Positions 53,291 through 62,844 of a stretch of 64,000 nucleotides of DNA are shown here, in pieces; within the stretch, counting starts at the first letter, position 1, and every line of letters starts with the position of its first letter. Position numbers and translations under genes: made by a program. The notes beneath the pieces were generated by a model. The model saw only the letters and a list, made by a program, of their open reading frames with translations. It did not search any database and was not told the origin of the DNA. Origin of the DNA: Dromiciops gliroides (Eukaryota > Chordata > Mammalia > Microbiotheria > Microbiotheriidae); assembly GCF_019393635.1 (NCBI RefSeq), contig NC_057863.1, positions 645,892,660 to 645,956,659 of the forward strand, given 5' to 3'.

Positions 53291-53966
53291 GAAGCTATAG
53301 CATCAGTCTTTGGCATTAAGCATTTATTAAAGTATATTAAATGTTAGTAAAGAGAGAGAGTACATTGCTCAGAATTAGAATTCCTACATACCTAGATAGA
53401 AAAGAGAGAGAGAGAGAGCCAGGGCAGTATGACTGCCTCCTCCAACATCCCAGGCCAAGAGAGTGTGTGAGAGAGTATAAACTTCCTGTGGTCCGGAGTA
53501 GAGGCGGCCCTTACACACTGCTCAAAGCTAATTGGCTAGCATCATTCAAATCTATTGGTTTACTGGACTTGAGGGTGGTCCATATTAAAATGAACAGTAC
53601 TTGCTGAGGTCAGAGTCCAGAGGACAGACCCTTTGAAGGGAAAGCCTTTCAGATTGATGTGGTTTTAATCTCTATTGTTTCTATTCAGAGTCTGAGCTCC
53701 AACTTTATTTACTCCAGGATGGCCTTAAAAGAGGCCTGGCAAAGGGGCAGTAAAGTGGTAGTAGATAAAGAAAGTGCTGACCCTGGATTCAGGAAGACTT
53801 GAGTTCAAATTCTGACCTCAGACATTTGACACTTACTAGCTGTAAGTGACCTTGGGCAAGTCACTTAACCCTCATTGCCCCTCAAAAAAAAAAAATGTGG
53901 TCAGGCAAAGCTCCCTTGAGTTGGGGGGGAGGTCCTTCAGAACCCTATTATTTTTCTCATATCACA
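53291..53966 (-). mobile_element. Probable ERV LTR related to families A and B
   Basis: GCATTTATTAAAG (AATAAA on minus) and TAAAGAGAGAG resemble LTR family A. The right end ATCACA resembles family B. Left boundary unresolved. Contains a SINE. Confidence 0.45.
53746..53896 (+). mobile_element. WSINE1-like SINE
   Basis: Short TSD (GGCAAAG) on both sides. Diverged. Confidence 0.85.
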
Positions 53967-54214
53967 TAAATATAATAGTATTGGCAAATGAAAAAAGTGA
54001 TTTGTTCTGAGCTATAAGTAATGGGGAAAACCCCCAAACTCTGGTGTTAACATAGCCTGAAAGAAACAACATTACTCTCCAGAATAAATAATTTTTTATT
54101 CATATAAAAAGTCAGAAGATGGCAGAATTCTCATTGGATAGATGAATGACTCTCCCCACTCCCCCCCCCCCCCAATACTTCCTAGAGCTTAAACTACCTA
54201 GTTTAGTTTGGAAT

Positions 54215-54415
54215 TATACGGGAGGTAGAAGCTGGAATAGTGAGAAAGGGCCCGAATCTGGAGTCAGATGGCCTGGATTTTAATCTTGGCTCCTCGGTTG
54301 CTTACCAGCTCTTAGGCAAAGACCTCCCCCTGTCTGGGGTTCAGTTTCCCAATGAGAAAAATGAGGGTGCGAAACAGTCTCTAAGACCCTTTCTGGCATA
54401 GACATTTCATGTTGC
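54215..54415 (+). repeat. MIR-like SINE relic
   Basis: GAATCTGGAGTCAGATGGCC then GCTCTTAGGCAAAGACC and CAGTTTCCCAATGAGAAAAA. Confidence 0.6.
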
Positions 54416-54498
54416 AATGCGCCTTTCAGCAATAACATTCTAAATCTTATGTTCTAAGGTACCATCCAGAATAGGCATTCCATGTTTTATGAGCCAAT

Positions 54499-54650
54499 TT
54501 TTTTTTTTTTTTAGTGAGGCAATTGGGGTTAAGTGACTTGCCCAGGGTCACACAGCTAGTAAGTATTAAGTGCCTGAGGCCGGATTCGAACTCAGGTCCT
54601 CCTGACTCCAGGGCCAGTGCTCTATCCACTGCGCCACCCAGCTGCCCCCG
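54499..54650 (-). mobile_element. WSINE1-like SINE
   Basis: Exact TSD ATGAGCCAAT at 54489-54498 and 54651-54660. Confidence 0.93.
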
Positions 54651-54660
54651 ATGAGCCAAT

Positions 54661-55058
54661 AGTTTTAACTGAAAGGAAAAAAAAAATAGCAGGTAGCATG
54701 TTGGTCTTGGAGGACAAAAGTAGTGGGGATCATACTGACCTGAAAGAGTAATTTCTGGACAGTGCATATGGATGAGCAGAAAAAGGGACATGCAGGCCCC
54801 ACCTTCCTTTCTTTTCTCCTCCAGTAGTTGCGGGCCTCTGAGTCATACCTATCTCAGAAGAGAATCCTATTCCTGCCAGCTGCGAGGTGTTTGATGGTGA
54901 GGCCACTGAGAAAGGGAGAAGGGAGTGGTAAGGGGAATGGGAAGGTTAGGAGACCAGTGGGTGTAGGGCCACAGTAAAACACCTCTGTGGCCCTTTTCCC
55001 TGGACATTAGTGTTAAACATAGTAAAATGTAGAAATCGACTAGGATAGCCTCTCAGGT
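54661..55058. other. Unassigned sequence before the IGFL-like exon
   Basis: A signal-peptide exon was looked for here and none was convincing. Confidence 0.4.
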
Positions 55059-55200
55059 TCCTCCCAGCTCAGACATTCTTTATTCTAAGGACCCTCCGAG
55101 CTCCAACATTCCACATTCCAAAGCCCTCTCAGCTCTGATATTCTCTGTTTTAAGGACGTTCCAGCATGTCTTCTGCTCTAAAGAGCTTTCCGTTGTGAGC
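55059..55200. repeat. Minisatellite, about 32-bp units, inverse of 12787-12975
   Basis: Four imperfect units CCCTC(C/T)(C/G)AGCTC..ACATTC.. occur. The reverse complement gives AATGT..GAGCTGGGAGGG, the unit seen upstream of CALM3. Confidence 0.75.
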
Positions 55201-55345
55201 ATTTTACTAATTAGCGAGGTCTCATATCCCTTTTCAGGAGAGGAGTGGACCTAGAGATATCGGATGGTATGGAAAGACCCAGGGCATCCCAGACTAGGAG
55301 CTTGGATACCTGGGTCTAGTTTAAGGCAGCTGGTTGCTCTTTCAG

Positions 55346-55636
55346 CTCTTTATTCAGAGCATGACTTGGTGTGGGTGTTGCAGAGATGGAGAATATTTGG
55401 GGACATGGCTTACAACTCTGGGACCCACCAGTGCAATGCTTTAGGATTCCTCTCCATGTTGCCCCAAGGGAGGCTATGCTGTGGGCCTCACCAGATCTTC
55501 TGTAGACATACCCACTGGTGCTGTACTCAGAACGAGGACTTCTCTGTCATCCCCAAGAACCTAAAGAAGACAGAGGCTGAGGATTGTTACAGCCACTTTG
55601 ATCCGATAGAATACTCAGGCCCCAGAACACTGACTG
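55346..55636 (+). CDS. Candidate IGFL-like cysteine-rich exon (tentative)
   Basis: This is an open 291-nt, phase 1-1 exon between a strong acceptor (GGTTGCTCTTTCAG) and a GTGAGC donor. In the open frame it reads QRWRIFGDMAYNSGTHQC, then GRLCCGPHQIFCRHTHWCC, then NEDFSVIPKN and DCYSHFDPIEYSG. From memory, human IGFL proteins have the same layout: C-Q-x-x-x-x-C-G-D-x-x-Y-(N/D), CC, R-x-C-G-P, C-x(3)-CC, D-F-x-V, then C-x-S-x-x-P-I. IGFL proteins are small secreted ligands, and human IGFL genes lie near CALM3 on chromosome 19. Against this, the Cys before GD is Phe, the Cys before Gln is Leu, one Cys of the first CC is Gln, and no signal-peptide exon was found. A possible terminal exon is 55893-55999 (acceptor TATTTCTAG, TGA at 55997). 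It may be a diverged gene, a decaying copy or chance. Confidence 0.45.
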
Positions 55637-55639
55637 GTG

Positions 55640-56185
55640 AGCTCAGGGTGCTTCCCTGCCCCAAATCTACCCCCACTGTGGGACATGGGGATAGCCTGTG
55701 GACCTGGGTTGGGGGGGAGGGGGAGGGTGTGCTCTGCTCTCTCCTCTTGTTGAAATCATACTTAATCTTGTTCCCAGTCCCCTCTTCTTGGCCCTTTTCC
55801 CCCCTTTAATCTTTTCCCACTGTGGGGAGGAGAGCACTCTTGGCTCCTGTGCTCTCTAGATGATTCCCTTATGGGTTTTGTTCTATTTCTAGGCCATCAG
55901 GATGGGCTGAAGGGCCCCCCTCTCCTATTCCTGTTCTGTCCTAGGGAATGCTCTGAGGGACCTTCTGCTTCTAGTGCTGTCTGTCTCCCTTCCACATGAA
56001 GAGGGTCCTGTTTCCTTCTTCAAGGGGTTGAAAGGACCTGGAAGGCATTAGGTTCTTTTGTCTCTCCCACCCTTCCTCTGCTTTCCTAGCTTTTTTCATT
56101 GGCTTCTTCCTGGTTCATCCCCCATCATACTACTTCTCTCTTCTTACTGTCATCACCCTGGTATGGGTGCCCCCTGTCTTGCCTG
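55640..56185. other. Flank of the IGFL-like exon
   Basis: No repeat recognised. It holds the possible terminal exon at 55893-55999, in phase with the exon above. Otherwise nothing supported. Confidence 0.4.
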
Positions 56186-56704
56186 TTGCCTTAGACTTAG
56201 AATCACAGAACTTCTATGTTGGAAGGGAGCTTACAGGCATCTGGTGCCATCTACACCTGAACAAGAATCTTTTCTATAGAACACCTAAATGGTCATCTAC
56301 ATAGCACACACTGAGTGGTCAGCCTTTGTCTAAAGACCTCCTGTGAGGTCTTCCTGTGCCTCTTCCAAGGAAGTATATTTCACTTTGTATGGAAGTGTTT
56401 CTAGACTTCAAACCTAAACTTGAATTTGCTTCTTTATAATTTCCCTATGATTACTTTTAGTTCTAACTTCTGGAGCCAATCAGAGCTAATTTAACCACTC
56501 TTACACAAGACAGTCTTTCAGAAGTTGAAGACCCCACCTACTCAAGCACTCCAGGGCCTAGTCTTTCTCAGACTAAACAACCCTCCAGTTCCTTCCATTG
56601 ATCTTCTTATACCAGGGACCCAAGTCCCTTCTTCACCATCCTATCTGTCCTCCAACTTATCACTGTCTTTCTTAAAATATTGTATTGTTAATATGAATAT
56701 ATGG

Positions 56705-56866
56705 GGGCAGCTAGGTGGCACAGTGGATAGAGCACTGGCCCTGAAGTCAGGAGGACCTCAGTTCAAATCTGGTCTCAGACACTTAACACTTACTAGCTTT
56801 GTGACCCTGGGCAAGTCACTTAATCTCAATTGCCTCACTAAAATTAAAGAAAAAATTTGAAAAAAA
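56705..56866 (+). mobile_element. WSINE1-like SINE inside LTR
   Basis: Exact TSD ATATGAATATATGG at 56691-56704 and 56867-56880. Confidence 0.94.
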
Positions 56867-57394
56867 ATATGAATATATGGATCAACTGAATTTGATGGAG
56901 GTACCTTATTACCCAAGGGGAGTTTTATAAAACCCTGGATTAAAAGAATTAATAGGAGCAAAATGTCCTTCAACTGAACTCCAAACCTGAACCCAGATAG
57001 CTAGCCGATAAAAGACCCTACCTAGTGACTTCTTTTCCCTCAGGATAGTAAGTCCCTATTTTATGGGAACATCTGAGCTTCCTCATCCTTGCCAAACCCT
57101 TTTTTGGAATCCTGTAGCCTTATCATGATGCTTTTGTATTTCCTCCATACTTGTTATAACTGAAATTGTTAAACTACTTTTGGCTTCTGGGTTGATTTCT
57201 GTATCATACTATTGAAACTGACAACACCCTATAATCAATGGACTAAAACCATATATGCCCTCAGAAATGGGGAGTCCCCGGAGCTTCTCTCTTAGGAGGG
57301 AAATCTCCACATGGTCGTGTTTTGTTAACTTTCTTCTTGGGACAATAAAATATTAAATTGATATTTATGTTTTTTTCTGTCTCTCTCTGATTTG

Positions 57395-57590
57395 TTTTCG
57401 TAGGAGAAATTAAACATTATTTCTCTGATCTGTTAGTAGGAGACAGGCAGATATATCATGTTCTCAGATTTGGTTCATTGTAGGAGATATAAGACATAAT
57501 TTCTCTGATCTGTTTATTAATTTGTAGGAGAGATTAAACATTATTTCTCTGATTTGTTTGTGGGAGGCAGGCAGATACAAAAGCTATATT
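57395..57590. repeat. Tandem repeats in LTR 3' part
   Basis: TTAAACATTATTTCTCTGAT recurs about 130 bp apart (57409, 57533), with a half-way variant (ATAATTTCTCTGATCTG, 57494) and a repeated GGAG(A/G)CAGGCAGATA. Confidence 0.85.
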
Positions 57591-58027
57591 TTAATATTCG
57601 ACAGTATCCAGAACTGAACACAGTATCTCATTTGTGGGCAGTCTGGAACCTCTGCCTTTCTCAATTCCACCCAAGATTCCATTAATTTTCTTGGCTGCTA
57701 TATCTGACCTTTGTTTTCTATTGAACTTGAGGTTCACCCAAACTCCTAGATCTTCAGATAAACTTTTGCCTAACCACTTCTCTTTCAACTTGTACTTGGG
57801 AAGTTGGTTTTTTGGAACCCCTATTAGACTTCCCATTTATGCTTGTGAAACGCCCTTGTGTTCTATTTGGCCTAATGTTCTAGCCTACAAGGGATTTTGT
57901 TTCTGTTTGCTTTTGAATTCTGACTTTGCCATCTAGTTTATTAGCCAGTGTATTGTCTTAGCTATTCCTTCTAGTTTGGGCATATGATAGTGATGGAATA
58001 CTATTGTGCTAAAAGAAATGATGAGGT

Positions 58028-58813
58028 CATGTTCAAAAATATTTATAGCAACTCTCTTTGTGGTGGCAAAAAATTAGAAATCAAGGGAATGCCCATCAAT
58101 TGGGGAATGGCTGAGCAAGTTGTGGCATATGAATGTAATGGAATACTATTGTGCTGTAAGAAAGGATGAGCAGGCAGATTTCAGAAAAACCTGGAAAGAC
58201 TTAAGTGGACTGATGCTGAGTGAAGTGAACAGAACTAGAAGAACATTGCATACAGTAACAGCAACATTGTGTGATGATCGAGTATGGTAGACTTGGCTCT
58301 TCTCAGCAGTGCAATGATCCAAGACAATTTCAAAGAACTCATGATGGAAAATGTTCTCCACATCCAGAAAAAAAGAACCGTGGATTCTGAATGCAGATTG
58401 AACCATACTGTTTCTACTTTTTGATTGTTTTTTTTTTTTTTAGTGAGGCAATTGGGGTTAAGTGACTTGCCCAGGGTCACACAGCTAGTAAGTGTTAAGT
58501 GTCTGAGGCTGCATTTGAACTCAGGTACTCCTGACTCCAGGGCCAGTGCTTTATGCACTGCACCACCTAGCCGCCCCTTTTTTTTTCTTTTTTGAGGTTT
58601 TCCCCTTTTGTTCTGATTCTTCTTTCACAACATTACTAATGCAGAAATATGTTTAATGTGATTGTACATATACAATCTATATCAGATTGCTTTCTGTCTT
58701 GGGGAGGGAAGGAGAGAGGGAGAAAAATTTGGAACTAAAAATCTTATGAAAACAAACGTTGAAAACTATCTTTACATGTAACTGGAAAATAATAAAATAC
58801 TTTTATGATTTAA
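58028..58813 (+). mobile_element. Younger 5'-truncated L1 inserted in older L1
   Basis: Flanked by the 17-bp TSD AAAAGAAATGATGAGGT / AAAAGAGATGATGAGGT (58011-58027, 58814-58830). Ends GGAAAATAATAAAATACTTT. Confidence 0.9.
58431..58577 (-). mobile_element. WSINE1-like SINE inside the younger L1
   Basis: Interrupts the L1 text TTTTTGATTGTTTTT...TTTTCTTTTTTGAGG, which is continuous in the L1 copy at 48785-48815. Confidence 0.93.
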
Positions 58814-59215
58814 AAAAGAGATGATGAGGTAGGGTGGTTTCAGAAAAACATGGGAAGACCAATATGAACTGATGCAAAGGGAAGTGAGAAGTAACAGCAA
58901 TATTGTAATGATGATTAACTATGAAAGACTTGGCTACTCTGATCAATACATTGATCAGACAATTCCAAAGGACTGATCAACTCTGAGTGCAAATTGAAGT
59001 ATGATTTTCTCACTTTCTTTTTCCTTTCTTTTTTTGGCAATATGGCTAATATGGAAATATGTTTTAGATGATTTCTCATGTATAATTAATATCATATTGT
59101 TTGTCTTCTCAGTGGGTGAGGAAGGGGTGAGAGAAAGGAAGAGAATCTGGAATTCAAAATGTAAAAAGAAAAGAAGCTTAAAATCAATAAATAATAATAA
59201 ATGTTTGCTTTTTTA

Positions 59216-59275
59216 AAAAGCCTTTTGTAAACTTTAAAGTGCTATATAAGTGCTAGATTATTACTATGGCCAATA
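59216..59275 (+). repeat. MIR-like 3' tail
   Basis: TTTGTAAACTTTAAAGTGCT then ATATAAGTGCTAGATTATTA. Confidence 0.65.
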
Positions 59276-59765
59276 AAACTGATGCTGCAGTACCTCCCCT
59301 AATGTCATGTTACCCTTTTCCATAATGGATGTCACAGGCCTTTGGCCACATGCATGCTTTAAGAGTGTTGGGGGCATGGGGGGGGGGTGAGCTGATCTTG
59401 ACTCCCAAACTTCCTACCTCCCTTTCTTCCACCTTTGGAAGAAAAAAAAATTGTGTAGAAAATTGAAGACATAAGAAACTTGAGAGCTGAGCAAGCAAGC
59501 AAGAGGAGGAGATATGGATGTAGGAGGGTTATGGAAATCTGGCAACTGCAGAGAAATAAGCCAGGGGAGCCTGTGTAGGGCTCTGGACTGATTCTCTGCT
59601 TAATCAAGAAAAGTGAGAGTAGCAGCATCTAGGAGCCAGGACTGGGGTGGCCCTAAGCTCTCAGTTATAAGATGAGACTGATCTAGGCTCCCCTTCTCCT
59701 TCCTAGTAAAGCTGCTTGTCCCTTTTCTGGTTAGCTGATCTTGTTTGTTCTTTCTCTGTTTTCAA
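59276..59765. other. Unassigned sequence
   Basis: No exon or repeat recognised. Confidence 0.4.
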
Positions 59766-59779
59766 CTTAGATAGCATTT

Positions 59780-60021
59780 GCTGCTGCTGCTGCTGCTGCT
59801 GTGCCCTATCCGATTCTTTGTGACCCTGTGGACCATAGCTTACCAATTTTGTCCACTGGGGTTTCTTGGCAAAGATACTGGAGTGGATTGAGGCAAACAG
59901 GGTTAAGTGACTTGCTCAGGGTCACACAGCTAGTAGGTGTCGAGTGTCTGAGGTCAGATTTGAACTCAGGTCTTCCTGATTCTAGGACTAGTGTTCTTTC
60001 CACTGAGCCACCTACCTGCCC
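59780..60021 (-). mobile_element. Long CORE-SINE (MAR1-like) ending in (CAG)7
   Basis: Exact TSD CTTAGATAGCATTT at 59766-59779 and 60022-60035. The 3' tail on plus is the CTG run at 59780-59801. Confidence 0.9.
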
Positions 60022-60045
60022 CTTAGATAGCATTTATCCACTATT

Positions 60046-60086
60046 AGGGGACAGCTGGTGGCACAGTGAATGGAGCACTGGCCCGG
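60046..60086 (+). mobile_element. SINE head fragment
   Basis: GGGGACAGCTGGTGGCACAG to GCACTGGCCCGGA. The 3' part is missing. Confidence 0.65.
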
Positions 60087-60853
60087 AAGTGCTCTATTTT
60101 CCTAAAGGAAGCCAGAGAAGCCAGAAGGAGGTGATGATTAAGGAGAGTGTTCCAGGCCTGGGAGACAGTCAGAGAAAATGTCTGGCGACAAGAGACAGGG
60201 TATCTTGTTGGAAGAACAGTTGGGAGGCCAGTGTTGTTGGATCGTAGAGTACCTGAGGGGTGGGTGGGAGTAAGGTATAAGAAGATAGGAAAGGGGGGGG
60301 GGGAGAGGACACCTTATGAAGGGCTTTGAATGCCAAACAGCATTTCATATTTGATCCTTTTATATTTGAAGGTGACAGGGAGCCACTGGAGTTTATTGAA
60401 GAAGGGGGAGGATGACACGGCCAGATTTGCACTCATTTGAGAAGATTAATTTGACAGGTGAGTGAAGATGGATTGGAGTGGATAGACTTGAGGCAGAGAG
60501 ACCAATCAGTAGGCTACTGCAGCAGTCCAGGCATGAAGAGATGGGTTGGCAACAGTATCAGAGGAGAGAAGGAGGCATATTTGAGCAATGTTGCAAAGGT
60601 GAAATTGATGGAACTTGGCAACAGATTGAATATGGGAGGGGGGTGAGGGAGAAGGAGGAATAGAGGATCACACTCAGGTGGTGAGCCTGAGGGTCCAGAA
60701 GGATGGTGGTACCCTAAAGACAGTAATCAGGAAGTAATAGGAAGCATGTGAAGACTTCCCCCAGAGGAGTGGGTGGATGAGAACAATTTGTTCCATCGGC
60801 CATGAAGGCAGCTGAAGCAGGTGCCACGGAAGCTTAGAGGCTGGTCAGACTTT
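60087..60853 (-). mobile_element. L2/CR1-clade LINE ORF2 fragment
   Basis: Antisense landmarks CCTTATGAAGGGCTTTGAAT, GACAGGGAGCCACTGGAGTT, ACTGCAGCAGTCCAGGCATG and GAATATGGGAGGGGGGTGAG are in the usual L2/CR1 order. Confidence 0.7.
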
Positions 60854-60867
60854 GAAAATGCCAAGGT

Positions 60868-61017
60868 GAAGGGGGCAGCTAGGTGGTGCAGTGGATAAAG
60901 CACTGGCCCTGGATTCAGGAGGACCTGAGTTCAAATCCAGATACATGACATTTACTAGCTGTGTGACCCTGGGCAAGTCACTTGACCCTCATTGCCCCGC
61001 AAAAGAAAAGAAAAAAA
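60868..61017 (+). mobile_element. WSINE1-like SINE (first of a same-site pair)
   Basis: GAAAATGCCAAGGT at 60854-60867 and 61018-61031. A few CORE-adjacent bases are deleted. Confidence 0.94.
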
Positions 61018-61031
61018 GAAAATGCCAAGGT

Positions 61032-61183
61032 CAGGGGCAACTAGGTGGTGCAGTGGGTAAAGTACCGGCCCTGGATTCAGGAGGACCTGAGTTCAAATTT
61101 GGCCTCAGACACTTGACACTTTCTAGCTGTGTGACCCTGGGCAAGTCATTTAACCCTCATTGTCCCCCCCCCCCCCAAAAAAA
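61032..61183 (+). mobile_element. WSINE1-like SINE (second of a same-site pair)
   Basis: GAAAATGCCAAGGT at 61018-61031 and again at 61184-61197. Confidence 0.94.
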
Positions 61184-61460
61184 GAAAATGCCAAGGTCAG
61201 CCATTGCATCCTGGGCTATCACTAGTGGTCTTGGCTTTTGTTCTGCCCCTGGATTTTGATGACTCTGGAAAAGAGAATGAGGCATTTGATGACTTTGTGC
61301 AACTCTGCCTCACTTAAATCCAATTCACATGCAAGTCATTGGTCCTCTTCAAGAAACAAAGATTGAACAACAACAACAATGATAAGAAAGTTAAGAAGAC
61401 TGGAGGGCTTTGTGGGTTTTTGTTTGTTTTTTTTTGTTTGTTTTTTTTGTTTGTTTTTTT

Positions 61461-61992
61461 GCCAGGGAAATGGTTAATCTTTTATTGGAGGGAAGAAAAT
61501 GTTCCACCATATCTCAGGTAAACCAATTCAGGGGCTCAGTGGCTCAGCTGGTGGGGTACCAGCTTGTAATGGGTTCCACAGTTAGAGCAACATTGTGTCT
61601 CACCTTTGTGAAGCCAAAACCAGATGACTGCACCGTTGTCCTCTTCACAGATACTATTCGCTTGTCAGTGATGGAAGGGACCAGGTTTGGCTCCTCCTTA
61701 GTCCCTGGAGCTGCCTTTGGGGTTAACATATTTTTAAAAAAATTTTTTTAGTGAGGCAATTGGGGTTAAGTGACTTGCCCAGGGTCACACAGCTAGTAAG
61801 TGTTAAGTGTCTGAGGCCGGATTTGAACTCAGGTCCTCCTGACTCCAGGGCCGGTGCTCTATCCACTGTGCCACCTAGCTGCCCCAGGGGCTAACATATT
61901 GTAGGCATCCAAATCATTCCTTGCAGCCATCGTAATCTCTCTCTCCAAACCAGTAGCCTGCTCATTTGAGGAGAGAATAAAGGATGGAGATT
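61461..61992 (-). pseudogene. COX5B: COX5B processed pseudogene, split by a SINE
   Basis: The parent, COX5B, is the zinc-binding nuclear-encoded subunit 5B of mitochondrial cytochrome c oxidase. The minus strand reads NEQATGLEREITMAARNDLD and AYNMLAP (61970 to 61886). After the SINE it reads LTPKAAPGTKEEPNLVPSIT and DKRIV. About 7 bp are then missing, and in the shifted frame the text continues [14 protein letters not shown] and [11 protein letters not shown] with a stop at 61538-61536. There are no introns. AATAAA on the gene strand lies at 61486-61481, followed by an A-rich tail (plus T-run 61417-61460). The 5' part, including the mitochondrial presequence, is missing. Non-functional because of the deletion and the SINE. 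Confidence 0.92.
61742..61885 (-). mobile_element. WSINE1-like SINE inside COX5B pseudogene
   Basis: The TSD GGGGTTAACATATT (left) / GGGGCTAACATATT (right) lies in the YNML codons of the pseudogene. Confidence 0.94.
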
Positions 61993-62840
61993 TTTTCTTT
62001 TTCTTTTTGTTATCTTGGTATTGGCCATTTCCAAGTGGTAATGTTCTGAAAAGCAAGCCTTGCCCTGCAAAGAGGAGGGCAATGAGTTGTACAGAAAGGG
62101 AAAGTAACTCCAAAGGGCTATGATCTTTTAGGGAAATGCACCCACATAAAGGGAGGGGAATGATTTGTCCTAGCAAGCTCAGTAGGGCTGAAGGCTCAGT
62201 GAGTGATTGACAACTCAGCCTGTCTAGTTCCCTAGCACCACCTGCTGCTCATAATTATAGACTCTTTTAAACTGAGATGCTTCAACCAGCCAATGAATGA
62301 CATCGCGTGCTAGCAAGGTATTATGGGAAAGATGCAATTCTTTAAAGCAAAGGCTCTGTTGTATTATGGAAGGAACATGCCTCAAGGCCATTCTCCTTGT
62401 CCTTGATCAAAGGACAATAGAACACTCCTTTCATTTTATTAACCAGTTCAGGAGACCCTCCCTACACGCTTGTGCTAGCCATCTGCCTCAAATAGCTAGG
62501 GCAAGAAAGAAACCCTCACCAACTCAGGTTCATTACTAATCTAGGAGGAATATAATATGAAGTGGCTGAGGATTATTAAAATATAGAAATCTCTATCGAT
62601 CAACACTATATGTGGCAAGTTTCCTGTTCTCTTTAAACGAATCCTGAAATCCATAAGAGTCTGGCAAATGGCATTTGATATGGTTGTTTGGTTTATAACA
62701 AAATCGATTAAAAAACAAACTGTCAAGGGGAAGAGCACTCTTCATTGTATTGTTTCTGCCAGGGTGAAATTTCCTCCCTCAGAATCCTCTCAGCCTTCCA
62801 GAGCTAGGGAAGGAGCTGGGAAAGGAGTCGCTGGTCTAAG
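61993..62840. other. Unassigned sequence
   Basis: No transposon or exon recognised. Confidence 0.4.
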
Positions 62841-62844
62841 GGAG

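Larger units (their letters stand above)
56686..57603 (+). mobile_element. Solo ERV LTR (family C), 918 bp including a SINE
   Basis: Ends TGTTAATAT...AATATTCGACA, with the 4-bp duplication GTAT at 56682-56685 and 57604-57607. The host L3 text is continuous across the insertion. AATAAA lies at about 57344. The last 200 bp contain internal repeats. Confidence 0.78.
56190..57960 (+). mobile_element. L3/CR1-type LINE split by a solo LTR
   Basis: CACCTGAACAAGAATCTTTT (56254), GACCTCCTGTGAGGTCTTCC (56335) and, after the LTR, CCAGAACTGAACACAGTATC (57608) and AACTCCTAGATCTTCAGATA (57742) follow the order of the mammalian L3/CR1 3' region. Confidence 0.7.
57965..59215 (+). mobile_element. Older L1 3' end hosting a younger L1
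   Basis: GATGGAATACTATTGTGCTA to 58027, and resuming at about 58831 with TTTCAGAAAAACATGGGAAG, GAACTGATGCAAAGGGAAGT, and ending in AATAAATAATAATAAATG. Confidence 0.85.

Noticed and set aside
59801-60247. 148-codon ORF
   Set aside because: It reads through the long SINE at 59780-60021 and then into an L2/CR1 fragment.
15103-61259. Many ORFs of 60-120 codons containing phrases like LPRVTQLVSVKCLRPDLNSG or KSGLRHLTLTSCVTLGKSLN
   Set aside because: These are translations of the SINE itself in its two orientations. They recur at every SINE and are not proteins.
13338-61885. tRNA genes (A and B boxes at many places)
   Set aside because: The boxes belong to the tRNA-derived SINE head. No cloverleaf with an anticodon arm and 3' acceptor stem is formed.
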